A DNA stretch of 64,000 bases. Origin: Antedon bifida. Its lineage: Eukaryota; Echinodermata; Crinoidea; Comatulida; Antedonidae. The stretch is taken from assembly GCA_963402885.1 (NCBI GenBank), contig OY727099.1:21223001-21287000 (forward strand), read 5' to 3'. Shown here one piece after another: positions 11,736 to 24,476 of the stretch; position 1 is the first letter of the stretch; each line of letters starts with the position of its first letter. A model generated the notes under the pieces. It was not told the origin of the DNA. It did no database searches and saw nothing but the letters and a program-made list of their open reading frames with translations. The translations under genes and the position numbers were made by a program.

Positions 11736-14537
11736 CAGCGCACAGTGTTAATAAATAGGATTTAGTTTACCACTGCGCTACTATACCCATTTGGTAGCAC
11801 TAGTGCATAGTGATAATAAATAGGATTTAGTTTAGCACTGTGCGCTACTATACCCATTTGGTAGCACTAGCGCACAGTGTTAATAAATAGGATTTAGTCA
11901 CTGTGCGCTACAATACCCATTAAGCAGCATCAGCGCACAGTCTAAATAAATAGGATTTAGTTTACCACTGTGCGCTACTAAACCAATGTTGGTAGCATCA
12001 GCGCACAGTGTTAATAAATAGGATTTAGTTTACCACTGCGCTACTATACCCATTTATTAGCACTAGTGCACAGTGTTAATAAAAAAGATTAGTTTACCAC
12101 TGTGCGCTACTATACCTATGTTGGTAGCACTAGCGCACAGTGATAATAAATATGATTAGTTGACCACTGTGTGCTACAATACCCATTTGGTAGCACTAGT
12201 GCACAGTGTTAATAAATTGGATTTAGTTTAGCACTGTGCGCTGCTATACCCATTTGGTAGCACTAGCGCACAGTGATAATAAATAGGATATAGTTTACCA
12301 ATGTGCGCTACTATACCAATTTGGTAGCATTAGCTCACAGTTTTAATAAATAGGATTTAGTTTACCACTGTGTGCTACTATACCCATTTTTGTAGCACTG
12401 GCACAATGATAAGAAATAGGATTTCATTTAGCACTGTGCGCTACTGTACCAATTTTGGTATCACTAGCGCACATTGATAATAAATAGGATTTAATTTACC
12501 ACTGTGCGCTACTATACCCATTCTGGTAGCACTAGCGCATAGTGATAATAAATAGGATTTAGTTTAGCACTGTGCGCTACTACATCAATTTGGTAGCACT
12601 AGCGCACAGTGTTAATAAGTAGGATTTAGTTTACCACTGTGCGCTACTATGCCCATTGTGGTAGTACTTGCGCACAGTGATAATAAATAGCAGTTAGTTT
12701 GGAACTGTGCGCTACTATACACATTTTGGTAGCTCTAGCGCACAGTGATAATATAAAGGATTTAGTTTATCACTGTGCGCTACTATACCCATTTGGTAGC
12801 ACTAGCGCACAGTGTTAATAAATACGATTTAGTTTACCACTGTGCGCTACAATACCCATTTAGTAGCATCAGGGCACAGTGTTAATAAATAGGATTTAGT
12901 TTACCACTGTGTGCTACTATACCCATTTGGCAGCACTAGTGCACAGTGTTAATAAATAGGATTTAGTGTACCACTGTGCGCTACTATACCCATTTTGGTA
13001 GCACACGACGCACAGTGACAATAAATAGGATATAGTTTACCAATGTGCGCTACTATACCCATTTGGTAGCACTAACTCACAGTGTTAATAAACAAGATTT
13101 ATTTTACCACTGTGCGCTACTATACCCATTTTTGTAGCACTGGCGCACAGTGATAAGAAATGAGATTTTATTTAGCACTGTGCGCTACTGTACCAATTTT
13201 GGTATCACTAGCGCACATTGATAAATAATAAGATTTCGTTTAGCACTATGCGCTACTACACCCATTCTGGTAGTAATTGCGCACAGTGATAATAAATAGG
13301 ATTTAGTTTAGCACTGTGCGCTACTATATCCATTTGGTAGCACTAGCGCAAAGTGTTAATAAATAGGACATAGTTTAGCACTGCGCGCTACTATACCCAT
13401 TTTGGTAGCACTAGGGCACAGTGATAATAAAAAGGATTTAGTTTAGTACTGTGCGCTGCTATACCCATTTGGTAGCACTAGCGAACAGTGTTAATAAATA
13501 GGATTTAGTTTACCACTGTGCGCTACTATACCCATTTGGTAGCACTAGTGCACAGTGTTAATAATTAAGATTAGTTTACCACTGTGCGCTACCATACCCA
13601 TTTTGGTAGCACTAGCGCACAGTGAAAATAAATATGATTAGTTTACCACTGTGCGCTACTAAACCTATTTTGTTAGCACAGGACGCACAGTGATAATAAA
13701 TAGGATATAGTTTACCAAATTTGCCCTACTATACTCATTTGGTAGCACTAGCTCACAGTGTTAATAAATACGATTTATTTTACCACTGTGCGCTACTATA
13801 CCCATTTTTGTAGCATTGGCGGACAGTGTAAAGAAATGAGATTTTATTTAGTACTGTGCGCTACTGTACCAATTTTGGTATTACTAGCGCACATTAATAA
13901 AAAATAGGATTTCGTTTAGCACTGTGCGCTACTATAGCCATTTGGTAGCACTAGCGCACAGTGTTAACAAATAGGATTTAGTTTACAACTGTGCGCTACT
14001 ATACCCATTGTGGTAGTACTTGCGCACAGTGATAAAAAATAGGATTTAGTTTAGCACTGTGCTCTACTCTATCCATTTGTTAGCACTAGCGCACAGTGTT
14101 AATAAATAGGATATAGTTTAGCACTGTGCGCTACTATACCAATTTTGGTGGCACAGGACACACAGTGATAATAAATAGGATATAGTTTACCAATGTGCGC
14201 TACTATACCCATTTGATAGCACTAGCTCACAGTGTCAATAAATAGGATTTAGTTTACCACTGTCCGCTACTATACCCATTTTGGTAGCACTAGCGCACAG
14301 TGAAAATAAAAATGATTAGTTTACCACTGTGCGCTACTATACCTATTTTGGTAGCACAGGACGCACAGTGATAATAAATAGGATATAGTTTACCAATGTG
14401 CGCTACTATACCCATTTGATAGCACTAGCTCACAGTGTTAATAAATAGGATTTAGTTTAACACTATCCGATACTATACCCATTTTTGTAGCACTAGCGTA
14501 CAGTGAAAACAAATATGATTAGTTTACAACTGTGCGC

Positions 14538-16433
14538 TACTATACCCATTTTGGTAGCACAGAACGCACAGTGATAAGAAATAGGATTTTATTTAGCACT
14601 GTGCGCTACTGTACCAATTTTGGTATCACTAGCGCACATTGATAATAAATAGGATTTAGTTTACCACTGTGCGCTACTATACCCATTCTGGTAGAACTAG
14701 CACATAGTGATAATAAATAGGATTTAGTTTAGCACTGTGTGCTACTATATCAATTTGGTAGCACTAGCCCACAGTGTTAATAAGTAAGATTTAGTTTACC
14801 ACTGTGCGCTACTGTACCCATTTTGGTAGTATTTTCGCACAGTAATAATAAATAGGATTTAGTTTGGAACTGTGCACTACTATACCCATTTTGGGAGCAC
14901 TAGCGTACAGTGTTAATAAATAGGATTTGGTTTACCACTGTGCGCTACAATACCCATTTAGTAGCATCAGCGCACAGTGTTAATAAATAGGATTTAGTTT
15001 ACCACTGTGCGCTACTATGCCCATTGTGGTAGTACTTGCGCACAGTGATAATAAATAGCAGTTAGTTTGGAACTGTGCGCTACTATACACATTTTGGTAG
15101 CTCTAGCGCACAGTGATAATATAAAGGATTTAGTTTACCACTTTGCGCTACTATACCCATTCTGGTAGCACTAGCGCATAGTGATAATAAATAGGATTTA
15201 GTTTAGCACTGTGTGCTACTACATCAATTTGGTAGCACTAGCGCACAGTGTTAATAAGTAGGATTTAGTTTACCACTGTGCGCTACTATGCCCATTGTGG
15301 TAGTACTTGCGCACAGTGATAATAAGTAGCAGTTAGTTTAGAACTGTGCGCTACAATACACATTTTGGTAGCTCTAGCGCACAGTGATAATATAAAGGAT
15401 TTAGTTTATCACTGTGCGCTACTATACCCATTTGGTAGCACTAGCGCACAGTGATAATAAATATGATTAGTTGACCACTGTGTGCTACTATACCCATTTT
15501 GGTAGCACAGGACGCACAGTGATAAGAAATAGGATTTTATTTAGCACTGTGCGCTACTGTACCAATTTTGGTATCACTAGCGCACATTGATAATAAATAG
15601 GATTTAGTTTACCACTGTGCGCTACTATACCCATTCTGGTAGAACTAGCACATAGTGATAATAAATAGGATTTAGTTTAGCACTGTGTGCTACTATATCA
15701 ATTTGGTAGCACTAGCCCACAGTGTTAATAAGTAAGATTTAGTTTACCACTGTGCGCTACTGTACCCATTTTGGTAGTATTTTCGCACAGTAATAATAAA
15801 TAGGATTTAGTTTGGAACTGTGCACTACTATACCCATTTTGGGAGCACTAGCGTACAGTGTTAATAAATAGGATTTGGTTTACCACTGTGCGCTACAATA
15901 CCCATTTAGTAGCATCAGCGCACAGTGTTAATAAATAGGATTTAGTTTACCACTGTGCGCTACTATGCCCATTGTGGTAGTACTTGCGCACAGTGATAAT
16001 AAATAGCAGTTAGTTTGGAACTGTGCGCAACTATACACATTTTGGTAGCTCTAGCGCACAGTGATAATATAAAGGATTTAGTTTACCACTGTGCGCTACT
16101 ATACCCATTCTGGTAGCACTAGCGCATAGTGACAATAAATAGGATTTAGTTTAGCACTGTGCGCTACTACATCAATTTGGTAGCACTAGCGCACAGTGTT
16201 AATAAGTAGGATTTAGTTTACCACTGTGCGCTACTATGCCCATTGTGGTAGTACTTGCGCACAGTGATAATAAGTAGCAGTTAGTTTAGAACTGTGCGCT
16301 ACTATACACATTTTGGTAGCTCTAGCGCACAGTGATGATATAAAGGATTTAGTTTATCACTGTGCGCTACTATACCCATTTGGTAGCACTAGCGCACAGT
16401 GATAATAAATATGATTAGTTGACCACTGTGTGC
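14538..16433 (+). repeat. 948-bp higher-order block, two tandem copies
   Basis: 14538-15485 and 15486-16433 carry the same ordered series of about 14 monomer variants with only scattered base changes (for example AGAACGC versus AGGACGC, and GCGCTACT versus GCGCAACT). The sequences stop matching at 16437. This is a second, independent recent duplication in array 1. Confidence 0.85.
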
Positions 16434-17679
16434 TACAATACCCATTTGGTAGCACTAGAGCACAGTGTTAATAAATAGGATTTAGTTTAGCACTGTGCGT
16501 TGCTATACCCATTTGGTAGCACTAGCGCACAGTGATAATAAATAGGATATAGTTTACCAATGTGCGCTACTATACCCATTTGGTAGCATTAGCTCACAGT
16601 TTTAATAAATAGGATTTAGTTTACCACTGTGTGCTACTATACCCATTTTTGTAGCACTGGCACAATGATAAGAAATAGGATTTTTTTCAGCACTGTGCGC
16701 TACTGTACCAATTTTTGTATCACTAGCGCACATTGATAATAAATAGGATTTAGTTTACCACTGTGCGCTACTATACCCATTCTGGTAGCACTAGCGCATA
16801 GTGATAATAAATAGGATTTAGTTTAGCACTGTGCGCTACTACATCAATTTGGTAGCACTAGCGCACAGTGTTAATAAGTAGGATTTAGTTTACCACTGTG
16901 CGCTACTATGCCCATTGTGGTAGTACTTGCGCACAGTGATAATAAATAGCAGTTAGTTTGGAACTGTGCGCTACTATACACATTTTGGTAGCTCTAGCGC
17001 ACAGTGATAATATAAAGTATTTAGTTTATCACTGTGCGCTACTATACCCATTTGGTAGCACTAGCGCACAGTGTTAATAAATAGGATTTAGTTTACCACT
17101 GCGCTACTATACCCATTTGGTAGCACTAGTGCACAGTGTTAATAAAAAGGATTAGTTTACCACTGTGCGCTACTATACCTATTTTGGTAGCACTAGCGCA
17201 TAGTGATAATAAATAGGATTTAGTTTAGCACTGTGCGCTACTATACCCATTTGGTAGCACTAGCGCACAGTGTTAATAAATAGGATTTAGTCACTGTGCG
17301 CTACAATACCCATTAAGCAGCATCAGTGCACAGTGTTAATAAATAGGATTTAGTTTACCACTGTGCGCTACTATACCAATTCTGGTAGCATCAGCGCACA
17401 GTGTTAATAAATAGGATTTAGTTTACCACTGCGCTACTATACCCATTTGGTAGCACTAGTGCAAAGTGTTAATAAAAAAGATTAGTTTACCACTGTGCGC
17501 TACTATACCTATGTTGGTAGCACTAGCGCACAGTGATAATAAGTAGCAGTTAGTTTAGAACTGTGCGCTACTATACACATTTTGGTAGCTCTAGCGCACA
17601 GTGATAATATAAAGGATTTAGTTTATCACTGTGCGCTACTATACCCATTTGGTAGCACTAGCGCACAGTGATAATAAAG

Positions 17680-17979
17680 AAAGCAGGACTACACCAGGAT
17701 AAATCACGTTCTAAAACTAAACCACGTCCAATTATCGTTAAATTCTCAACCTACCGCGCAAGAGCAGAGGTATTTCGAAATAAGAAATTACTTAAAAATT
17801 CGTCCTTTTCTATAACTGAAAATCTAACGCCACTTCGCATGAATCCACTACGCGAAACGACAGCACATGACGCAGTGGAAGCCGCGTGGTCCCTCGATGG
17901 ACGGATAAACTGCATACTGAAGAAAAATAAGAAGATTGTTATTAGATCAAAAACAGATCTCCGTAATCTCCGAATGTAA
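17680..17979 (+). pseudogene. Element A ORF1 C-terminal fragment, copy 2
   Basis: Only the last hundred or so codons survive, beginning in the KKAGLHQDKSRSKTKPRP stretch and running through IIVKFSTYRARAEVF, SFSITENLTPLRMNPLRE and a basic C-terminus to TAA at 17977-17979. The residues before this come from the satellite. Unlike copy 1, this copy has no frameshift in the fragment, so it shows the correct ORF1 C-terminus: an RRM-like strand followed by the C-terminal domain seen in LINE ORF1 proteins (family assignment by motif). Confidence 0.8.
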
Positions 17980-18650
17980 CTTTATTGACGATATCAAACC
18001 TAACTTTTTATCTTGCTCCCGCTGTAGTCCAGTTTGGCCCTACGTTGTAAATTAATGTTTTAGTTTTCACTATGAATAGTAATTATTACGACTACTATTT
18101 ATTACCATTATTATTGCCATCTCTTCCTTTTATTGTTAATACTGCATTATCATCATTATTATTGTTATTATTACATTATTATTATTATTATTAACAACAT
18201 TATTATTATTCCCACATTTTGTTATTATCACTATTACACTAATAGTAATGGTACTGTATTAGGCTAATATTGAAACCAAGCCTAAACGATTTTACGATTC
18301 TTATTATAAATTATATACACGTAGCCTACATATTCATTTTATTACGATTAATATTCTACCGATGCCCCAATTCAAAATATCCATATTACGCAATTTAGTG
18401 TTTTTTGTTTTTATTTGCATGCATTATTATTCATACTATTTATCTGATTAATGAACATTTACAAACCCAATTGTATTATTAACATTTTATTTATTTATTT
18501 ATTTATTTACTTTTTAACGGCAGTATGCGTTAACTTGTTCCTTCTTTTTTGTTGTTTATTTTATGTAGTGTACTGGTATCATTTTATTTATTGTAGGTAT
18601 AAAATCATTAACACTTGGGTATTTATATTTTTGGAATTGACTATATTATT
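17980..18650 (+). other. ORF1-ORF2 spacer of element A, copy 2
   Basis: Same AT-rich spacer as 770-1445, with ATT runs and an ATTT tract at about 18484-18508. No gene is seen. An open frame across 18451-18681 is low-complexity and is not supported as coding. Confidence 0.8.
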
Positions 18651-21390
18651 ATGTTATCATGTGATATGGCTTGTTCAGTAGCAACTCATGATACAAAGAG
18701 CAATCCACCAGTTACTACTACTGGTAGCGATTCAGATTCAGGAATTAATGGAAATACCGATAATACAAATCGACTAAATGAACTCAAATTTGATGTGTTT
18801 GAGTCCATTACAAATTTTGCAGGAAACTTTGATCTGGATCCTGACCAAAATTTCTACAAAAACTGCACAAACCTTTCTAATTATTTTCTTTGTGATCAAT
18901 TTGCATGTAAATTTAAAACAGTAGATACTCAAAAAAGTTTTTCTAGTATCCACTTTAATGCAAGAAGTCTCGTAAAAAATTTGGATGCTATCATGGAATT
19001 TATTGAAACTCTACATTTTCAGTTTGATATCATTGGTATCTCGGAGACATGGTGTAATGAAAATAGTCCACCGTTAAATATACCTAACTATACATTGTTA
19101 TCTAAAAATCGAAACGGTAGAGTAGGTGGTGGGGTTGCTTTGTATGTAAGTAACTTAAGATCATATACTCAACGAAATGACATTTCCTTGACAAATATTT
19201 CATGTGATTCAATTTTTATTGAAATTAATCAAAATCATGGAAAGAATATTATTGTTGGTGTTGCTTATAAGCCACCAGATGTAAACAGTAACCACTTTGT
19301 GGACGATTTTGATAAAATACTCACAACAATAGATAAAGAAAATAAGCTAAACTATATCATGGGTGACTTTAATTTAGACCTTTTACGATATACGAGTATA
19401 AACTCAACGCAAGACTTTTTAAATATATTATATAGTAATTTCTATTTACCCTTAATAAATAGACCGACTCGAATCACTAGTAATACTGCTACATTGATTG
19501 ATAATATTATAACTAATTCACATGATCTACCTGTCACAAGTGGTATATTATACTGTGACATTAGCGATCATCTACCAATTTTTCAAATCACTTCATTTAT
19601 AAATGATTCATTTCAAAATGACGTCCCTATTCAGTCGTATCGCCTAATAAATCCTCTAAATATTGAAAATTTTAAACAAGATCTGGCTACAAACGGTTGG
19701 GATGATGTAATGTCTTTGTCTAACCCTGAAAATGCTTATGATTTGTTCCAATCCAAATTTACAACAGTATACCAAAACAATTTTCCATTGCATACTGTTA
19801 AAAACAAAAATAAGAGAAAATTAAAACCATGGATGACTAATGGGATTTTACAGTCTATTAATCATAAAAATAAACTGTATAAAAAGTTTCTTAAATATCC
19901 AACAGGCCCAAATGAGTTAAAGTATAAAACCTTTAGAAATAAATTGAATACTCTTGTTAAAACATCTAAATTAGCTTATTATAACGAACAATTTTCCAAT
20001 ACTAAATCGAACATAAAGAAAACATGGGATGTAATAAATAATTTATTAAACAGAAAAGTCAAATGTAAGCAAAATACTAATTTTACTTGTGATGGTCGAT
20101 CTTTGGATCAACCGCAAGATATTGCAAATGCATTTAATGACTTTTTTACAAAAATTGGTCCCTCACTTGATAGAAAAATTCCCTCTGGAGACACTGATTA
20201 TAATGATTATTTAAAACAACCAAACAACCATTCAATGTACTTTTTTCCAACGACCGAAGAAGAAATATGTGATATAATAAATAATTTTAAAAATAATAAA
20301 GCTGCTGGGTTTGACGGTTTATGTCCTAATGCGGTTAAAGCGGTAGCAGCCTTAATTAGCAAACCGCTCTGCCATATTTTTAACGCATCATTAGTTAAGG
20401 GTATTTTTCCCAGCCAACTACAAATAGCTAAGATTACACCCGTTTACAATACTGGAGACAAAGGAGACATTAGTAATTATAGACCAATTTCTATTTTATC
20501 ATGATTCTCCAAAATTTTAGAACGTATTGCCTTTGTTAGAACTGTTTCTTTTCTAGATAAGTACAATATTCTTCATAATGGTCAATATGGTTTTCGTAGC
20601 AAATTTTCTTCTTCAATGGCTCTGGTGGATCTTACAGATAGAATTATTAGTGTTTTTGAGAACAAATCACATGCAATAGGTATTTTTTTTGATCTATCCA
20701 AAGCATTTGATACGATAAACCATAACATTTTATTATATAAGTTAAGTTATTATGGAATTCGTGGTGTTGCTTTACAATGGTTCAAAAGTTACCTTGAAAA
20801 TCGATCCCAGTGTACAAAATATGAATCTTTGCTGTCGGAACTGAAAAATATAACATGTTGGAGTACCACAAGGATCGCTACTTGGACCACTATTATTTAT
20901 TTTATATGTTAATGACATTTTTAAGACATCGGATCTTTTTTCATTTATACTATATGCCGATGATACAAATATATTTTACAGTAATGATGACATCTATGAA
21001 TTATATCGTACTGCAAACAACCAACTACATTATATTTGTGAATGGTTTAAGGCTAATAGATTATCATTAAATTCAAAGAAATGTAATTATATTATTTTTA
21101 GTAATAAGAAAAAGAAGGCTGATGATGTAGATAATTTAAAAATTGTACTTAACAATGATGACATTCAAAGAGTAGAACAAACAAAATTTCTCGGTGTCTT
21201 AATTGATGAGCAGTTGACTTGGAAATACCATATCAACGAATTAATGACTAAAATATCTAAAAGTATAGGAGTAATCAACAGAATTAAACGTTTAGTTCCT
21301 GTAAATATCCTCCGTACCTTATATAATTCTCTTGTTCTTCCTTATTTTTCATATTGTAATGTGGTCTGGGGTAATACTTTTCAATCTAAT

Positions 21391-21825
21391 TAGTACAGGA
21401 AAACTATGAAATATGGTTGAAAAAAATGCAACAGAATTTACTTTACCACAGTGTATTTCTATAAGGTCCCTATATGAACATACTAAAAGTCTAGAAAAAT
21501 CCAGGTAGGGGAAATAGGTTTTTTTAAACAAAATGGCCGCCAATGGCGAAAATTCCTAAAAAAGGACAAAAAAACATAAATGATAGATCTAATTACCACT
21601 TTATAACAGTTTTTACAATGGTTTATATATTTCTTTACAATTTCGTAGATCTGAACTACAATAAACACATTATTTTAAGTGCTGTTAATTAGAAAATGGC
21701 CGAAAAACAAATGTTTAAGTATCTAGATATATCCCTATTGTTATAATATATAAAACGCAGTCCTTCCTATGCGTAATGCATAGGATTACAGTGTTAAATC
21801 AGTTCATTTACATTTGTACTGTTAT
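21391..21825 (+). repeat. Left terminal inverted repeat of the foldback transposon
   Basis: Pairs with about 24050-24476. The outer 12 bases match exactly, then the similarity is interrupted, perfect over 21455-21552, and diverged again to GCAGTCCTTCCTATGC and TTCATTTACATTTGTACTG. The inner border is approximate because the similarity fades and resumes. Confidence 0.85.
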
Positions 21826-21850
21826 AACAATATATTACAACATTGGTGGT

Positions 21851-21952
21851 GCCAGTGGGGAGGGGTATAGGGATGGAAGATCATATGGGAAGGGTGAGAG
21901 AGTCTGTCCGTCCCCCCCCCCCCCATCCCCTCTCCCCAATTGGCTATTTTTT
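21851..21952. repeat. GC-rich imperfect palindrome with C13 tract
   Basis: GCCAGTGGGGAGGGG at the left pairs roughly with CCCCTCTCCCCAATTGGC at the right. A run of 13 C at about 21912-21924 continues into CATCCCCTCTCCCC, a G-rich run on the minus strand with quadruplex potential. It stands out in AT-rich surroundings and belongs to the extra segment of the left arm. Confidence 0.7.
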
Positions 21953-22165
21953 ATGTAGACAATATGATGACATTTGCTAATATAAAACAATACCCCATTG
22001 AGTGCTGTTTCAAGGATTTTCATTTTTAAAAGTGAGTAAAACTACCCTTTACCGGTATAATATTGTCGGAACTTCTGGGTGCGCTCCCATTGATGGCCCA
22101 GCCACTTGATGCTAGCTGCGCTATCCCCCCACCCCCTCATCAGGAAAATCCTTGCGCCACAATCT

Positions 22166-22562
22166 ATTACCGTATTTATTCGGATAAACGCTACATTTAG
22201 AAAAATCGAATAAACGCTCCTCCTCCCCCTCCATAGGACATCATTTTGAATAACCTACGCCACCGCACCCCCTCCCCCGCCCCCATCGGACATCATTTTG
22301 AATTTATTCCCTCGAATGTACGCCCCGCCACATGCATATTATACACAATATTGTATTTTAACACATATCTTTATTTGTAATAGAATTCACTGAATGACAT
22401 GATGGTGTTGTATTTGTTCATCTAAAGGGTGTATTTATTTGATTATACATGTTACCACATTACACCCACAAAAATAAACGCCTCTCCGAATAAACTCCTC
22501 ACGACGATTACACGCCCCCACTACCCTCCTTAAAAATCAACCATTCAAATAAATGCGGTAAT
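22166..22562. mobile_element. Small inverted-repeat element nested inside the foldback transposon
   Basis: The left end ATTACCGTATTTATTCG (22166) and right end CATTCAAATAAATGCGGTAAT (22542-22562) are imperfect inverted repeats around GC-rich CGCTCC/ACGCCCC sequence and a central AT-rich part with ATAAACGCC motifs. The size (about 397 bp) and lack of coding capacity fit a miniature inverted-repeat element. I recall similar CCGTATTTATTCG-ended repeats from other animal genomes but cannot name the family. It lies in the part of the left arm that the right arm lacks, which supports a later insertion. Confidence 0.65.
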
Positions 22563-24049
22563 TTCACTTTCATCTTGTCAGTATCTCATCCTCCATCTAT
22601 TGGTGGAAAATTGAGCATGTGCTGATGCCATGGCATTCTTAAAAAATAGTGGAGCAGCAGTCCAAACCATATTTTCTGCAACTGCAATTCATTTTACTAC
22701 AACCTTATTTACAAGTACATCTAATCAACTTTAATAGTTTCTCTGGTGCTGGTAGTAAATTTGTCATCAATACTGTCCATCCCTAGTCTGTATTTCCTAT
22801 CCACTGCTATACCTGGTAATAAAGACTCACGAAATGAAATTTTGCAGCAAGGGAATAGATTTGCTTTTTGCAACTTTCTCAAAGAAAAGTAGGCTGTCTA
22901 AAATCTCCATTGACTTCCCTCCATATATAGCTACCAATGCCAAATTCCTGATGCAATGTTTTCTTTTTTTTTGGAAACTGTTTGGTTTACAGAATTTGAC
23001 ATACAACTCCAACTGTGATGTGATGATTTTTAAGACCAACACCTTTTCCTAAACCAAATTTACTTACGGCCCATAATTATAGCCATTAAAACACAAGAGT
23101 TTACTTTGCCTTCAAATAACGTAACAAACATACATGGTACATAATAAATGTCTTGAAATGTTGCTGTTTCGGGCTAAGATGTTTGATGTAGCAGTGCTCC
23201 CCCATTGATAACATAAAGGTTTCTGAGTAGTCTAGCAGTATGTATGGAGTCAATGGAGTAAAAGAGGGCTGCAGGAAAATTACAAGATTCTTTTTCAACA
23301 AAAATGATGCATTGTGTATGACTGTCTCACATAGATGATGAAATAGTATATGTGAGGGAATGTGCACTGCTTCTTTATTGATGAATATGGTTGATTTTGA
23401 CCCATGTGTAATAATATGTTCTTTCCTCTTAAATTAATATTCTGTCACGGTTGCTTCATTCATTGATTTAATACCGTATGTTCTCGATGGGGGAGCACTG
23501 TGAATGCATGTAAAGTCTGTCCTTGGTGTGAAGCTCTGTAAAAATGAGTTTGCTTTTTGTACATGGAATCCAGGGATGTGATACTACATCCCATCTATTT
23601 GGTATAGGAAAAGGTGTTACTCTGTAAAACCAAACGTCTCAAAAAAAAAAGAAACCATCGCATCAGAGGAATTGGCATTGGTAGCTATATACTGTATGGA
23701 GGAATACGTTCTGGGAGAAAGTAGCAAAAAGCAAAACAGCACTTGAAATAATGTCTATTCCCCCAACAACAAATGCTGCAAAATGTCATTCCCTGCGTGT
23801 ATATTACCATGGTACAGCAGTGGATAGAAAATACTCTTCATCCCACAGACTGGGGGATGGAAAGTTACAAATGGCGTGATGTGTCCATTGATGACAAATT
23901 TACCACCAGTACCACTGTTTGTGACGAATACCACGGCATCAGCACATGCTTAATTCCTACCTATAGACAGAGGATGAGGATGATAACTGGATAATGAAAA
24001 TGAATGGATGAATAGATTCTAAGATTGTATAATTCTATTGTTGTGACAG

Positions 24050-24476
24050 TACAAATGTAAATGAACTGTTTTATTAGACACCGTAGTCCTGCATTATAAT
24101 GCATAGGACTACGTTGTCTATTATTATAACCGTGGTGATATCTTGATACTTAAATGTGTGTTTTTGCTGCTAAATAGCACTTAAATTAATATGTATATTG
24201 CAGTTTAAATGTTTGACACTAAAGAAATATAAAGAGCATTATAAAAACTGCTATCAAGTGGTAATTAGATATAAAATATATGTTTTTTGTTCATTTTTAG
24301 ACATTTTTCGCCATTGGCGGCCATTTTGTTTAAAAAAACCTATTTCCCCTACCTGGATTTTTCTAGACTTTTAGTATGTTCATATAGGGACCTTATAGAA
24401 ATGCATTGTGGTGAAAAAAATTCTGTTGCAATTTTTTCAACCTTTTACTGATTCTGAGCATATCTTTCCTGTACTA
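24050..24476 (-). repeat. Right terminal inverted repeat of the foldback transposon
   Basis: Reverse complement partner of 21391-21825, including the 98-bp identical block at 24305-24402 and the terminal TTTCCTGTACTA. Confidence 0.85.

Larger units (their letters stand above)
3252..17678 (+). repeat. Satellite array 1: 66-68 bp hairpin monomer, about 215 copies
   Basis: Head-to-tail monomers fill the whole stretch. A typical unit reads: AT-rich spacer (TAATAAATAGGATTTAGTTTA), left arm CACTGTGCGCTA, CTATACCCATTTTGGTAGCAC, right arm TAGCGCACAGTG. The two 12-bp arms are exact reverse complements, and an inner TACC/GGTA pair surrounds the loop CATTT. Monomers differ by a few bases and fall into recognisable variants (GTTAATAAATAG or GATAATAAATAG spacers, three or four T before GG, TAGCTCACAG or TAGTGCACAG right arms). 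Variants recur in fixed orders, which reveals higher-order blocks. No host gene is visible. Confidence 0.97.
21391..24476. mobile_element. Foldback DNA transposon, 3086 bp, non-autonomous, nested in element A copy 2
   Basis: Comparison with the uninterrupted copy 3 fixes both ends. The element starts TAGTACAGGAAA and ends TTTCCTGTACTA, flanked by AAT on both sides (21388-21390, 24477-24479), a 3-bp target duplication. The terminal inverted repeats extend about 430 bp. Further inverted similarity continues inward: 22600-23050 pairs with about 23590-23980, so most of the element is one large imperfect palindrome. The left arm has an extra 700-800 bp around 21850-22570. A 98-bp block (21455-21552 and 24305-24402) is identical in the two arms while its surroundings differ. 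No transposase is visible, so mobilisation must have been in trans. The superfamily is unassigned; AAT does not fit the TWA target of PIF/Harbinger. Confidence 0.9.

Noticed and set aside
18451..18681. Hydrophobic small protein in the element A spacer
   Set aside because: Low-complexity AT sequence rich in TTT and ATT codons; the frame overlaps the ORF2 start and is not kept in copies 1 and 3.
22827..23994. Open frames within the foldback transposon as a possible transposase
   Set aside because: All are under 90 codons, occur on both strands of palindromic DNA, and show no recognisable catalytic motif.
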